Source: Hyella sp964606015 (GTDB lineage: Bacteria; Cyanobacteriota; Cyanobacteriia; Cyanobacteriales; Xenococcaceae). Taken from it: a DNA stretch of 5,677 nt. Positions within the stretch are counted from its first letter, which is position 1; every line of letters begins with the position of its first letter. The position numbers and the translations under genes are program-made. The DNA lies in contig CAZSEZ010000243.1 of assembly GCA_964606015.1 (NCBI GenBank), forward strand, positions 1-5,677. Reading direction: 5' to 3'. The notes below the pieces were generated by a model. The model did no database searches and was not told where the DNA came from. It was given only the letters and a program-made list of their open reading frames with translations. This document shows positions 5,237 to 5,677 of this stretch, piece by piece.

Positions 5237-5677
5237 GTTGATTTTCAGTTAGATTAACCAAAATACTGTGGGGTGATAAAGGGAGCTAAACAGGTTGTTA
5301 TACATCGCGGCTAGCTTCTTTTCTTGCAAATTGGCTGTTTTGAAATGACTAATCGAGTAAGTATTGCAATACTTAGAAATCTCATTTTTTCCTTAACCAG
5401 GTCACTAAAAATCGTTCCTATTTTCTGTAAAACATGAATGTCCGAATCCATACATAGCAATTTGTATAGATTACTTGTCATCCCCACGGTCAAAACTACC
5501 AACATAAAGTGAGTGTGAGTAAAATATTTCCAGCAAAAGTTCTCTTACTATCGCAGCATCAGTCATGGCGACTGTATTTCTTACTGTGGTTCAAGTTAAC
5601 TAAACGCTGTTACAGGTCCAAAAATATAGCGCTACGGATATACGTTAGGACATTCTTTGAAGGCAGCATCAACACAT
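5237..5677. other. Intergenic region without a recognisable gene
   Basis: No frame on either strand looks like a family I know. The longest minus-strand frame (64 codons, 5505-5311) has no ribosome-binding site and unremarkable composition. A 31-codon minus-strand frame (5565-5470, MTDAAIVRELLL...) is protein-like for a stretch but too short to call. The 18-bp palindrome at 5358-5375 is the only clear structure. The right part may hold the promoter of a gene beyond the window. Confidence 0.5.
5358..5375. repeat. Perfect 18-bp palindrome
   Basis: TAAGTATTGCAATACTTA is its own reverse complement with no spacer. A dimeric regulator could bind it. It is not an NtcA site: GTA and TAC are separated by 6 bases, not 8. 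No promoter elements could be fixed around it. Confidence 0.6.

Noticed and set aside
5361..5372. GTATTGCAATAC as an NtcA box
   Set aside because: NtcA needs GTA-N8-TAC; here the spacing is 6, and no -10 at the proper distance was found.
5311..5505. 64-codon minus-strand frame
   Set aside because: No ribosome-binding site, no family resemblance and no supporting neighbour; left as intergenic.

Overview
The window looks like chromosomal DNA of a filamentous (Nostocales-type) cyanobacterium. It carries four HIP1-type GCGATCGC octamers (520-527, 939-946, 1566-1573, 3154-3161). It also has a helical carotenoid protein gene, a family known only from cyanobacteria, is moderately AT-rich, and holds several cyanobacterial 'conserved hypothetical' families.

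Left part (1-1633, minus strand): a TspO/MBR-like membrane protein gene lies upstream of a helical carotenoid protein gene (HCP, a stand-alone homologue of the N-terminal domain of the orange carotenoid protein). Fourteen bases after the HCP stop, an open frame starts and runs off the window edge; its position suggests the C-terminal-domain homologue (CTDH) that partners some HCPs. This is a photoprotection/carotenoid-handling locus.

Centre (about 1796-2680, plus strand): a well-formed cobalamin (B12) riboswitch is followed by about 680 bases without an intact gene. Read across frames, this stretch is the decayed 3' end of metE, the cobalamin-independent methionine synthase. The spaced fragments SLRR, YSEF, EASQR, NE and WVNPEYELKTRR plus the terminal helix fit the order of the MetE C-terminal domain, but the frames are broken by stops and shifts and the zinc-ligand Cys is lost. 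The N-terminal ~600 residues are gone, and about 150 extra bases with several hairpins sit inside the relic. B12 riboswitches commonly shut off metE, so the switch has apparently outlived its target.

Right part (2661-5200, plus strand): four intact genes follow in the same direction: an unrecognised 152-aa protein whose start overlaps the metE relic, a short membrane di-iron hydroxylase (sterol desaturase/fatty acid hydroxylase superfamily), a DUF1636 cysteine-rich predicted metal-binding protein, and a secreted protein with a His cluster just after the signal peptide. A possible second relic (3116-3246) lies between the first two. The DUF1636 and His-rich proteins suggest metal (perhaps cobalt) or B12-linked physiology; this is inference. 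A 14-bp-stem inverted repeat precedes the last gene and an intrinsic-terminator-like hairpin follows it. The remaining ~440 bases hold no supportable gene, only a perfect 18-bp palindrome.
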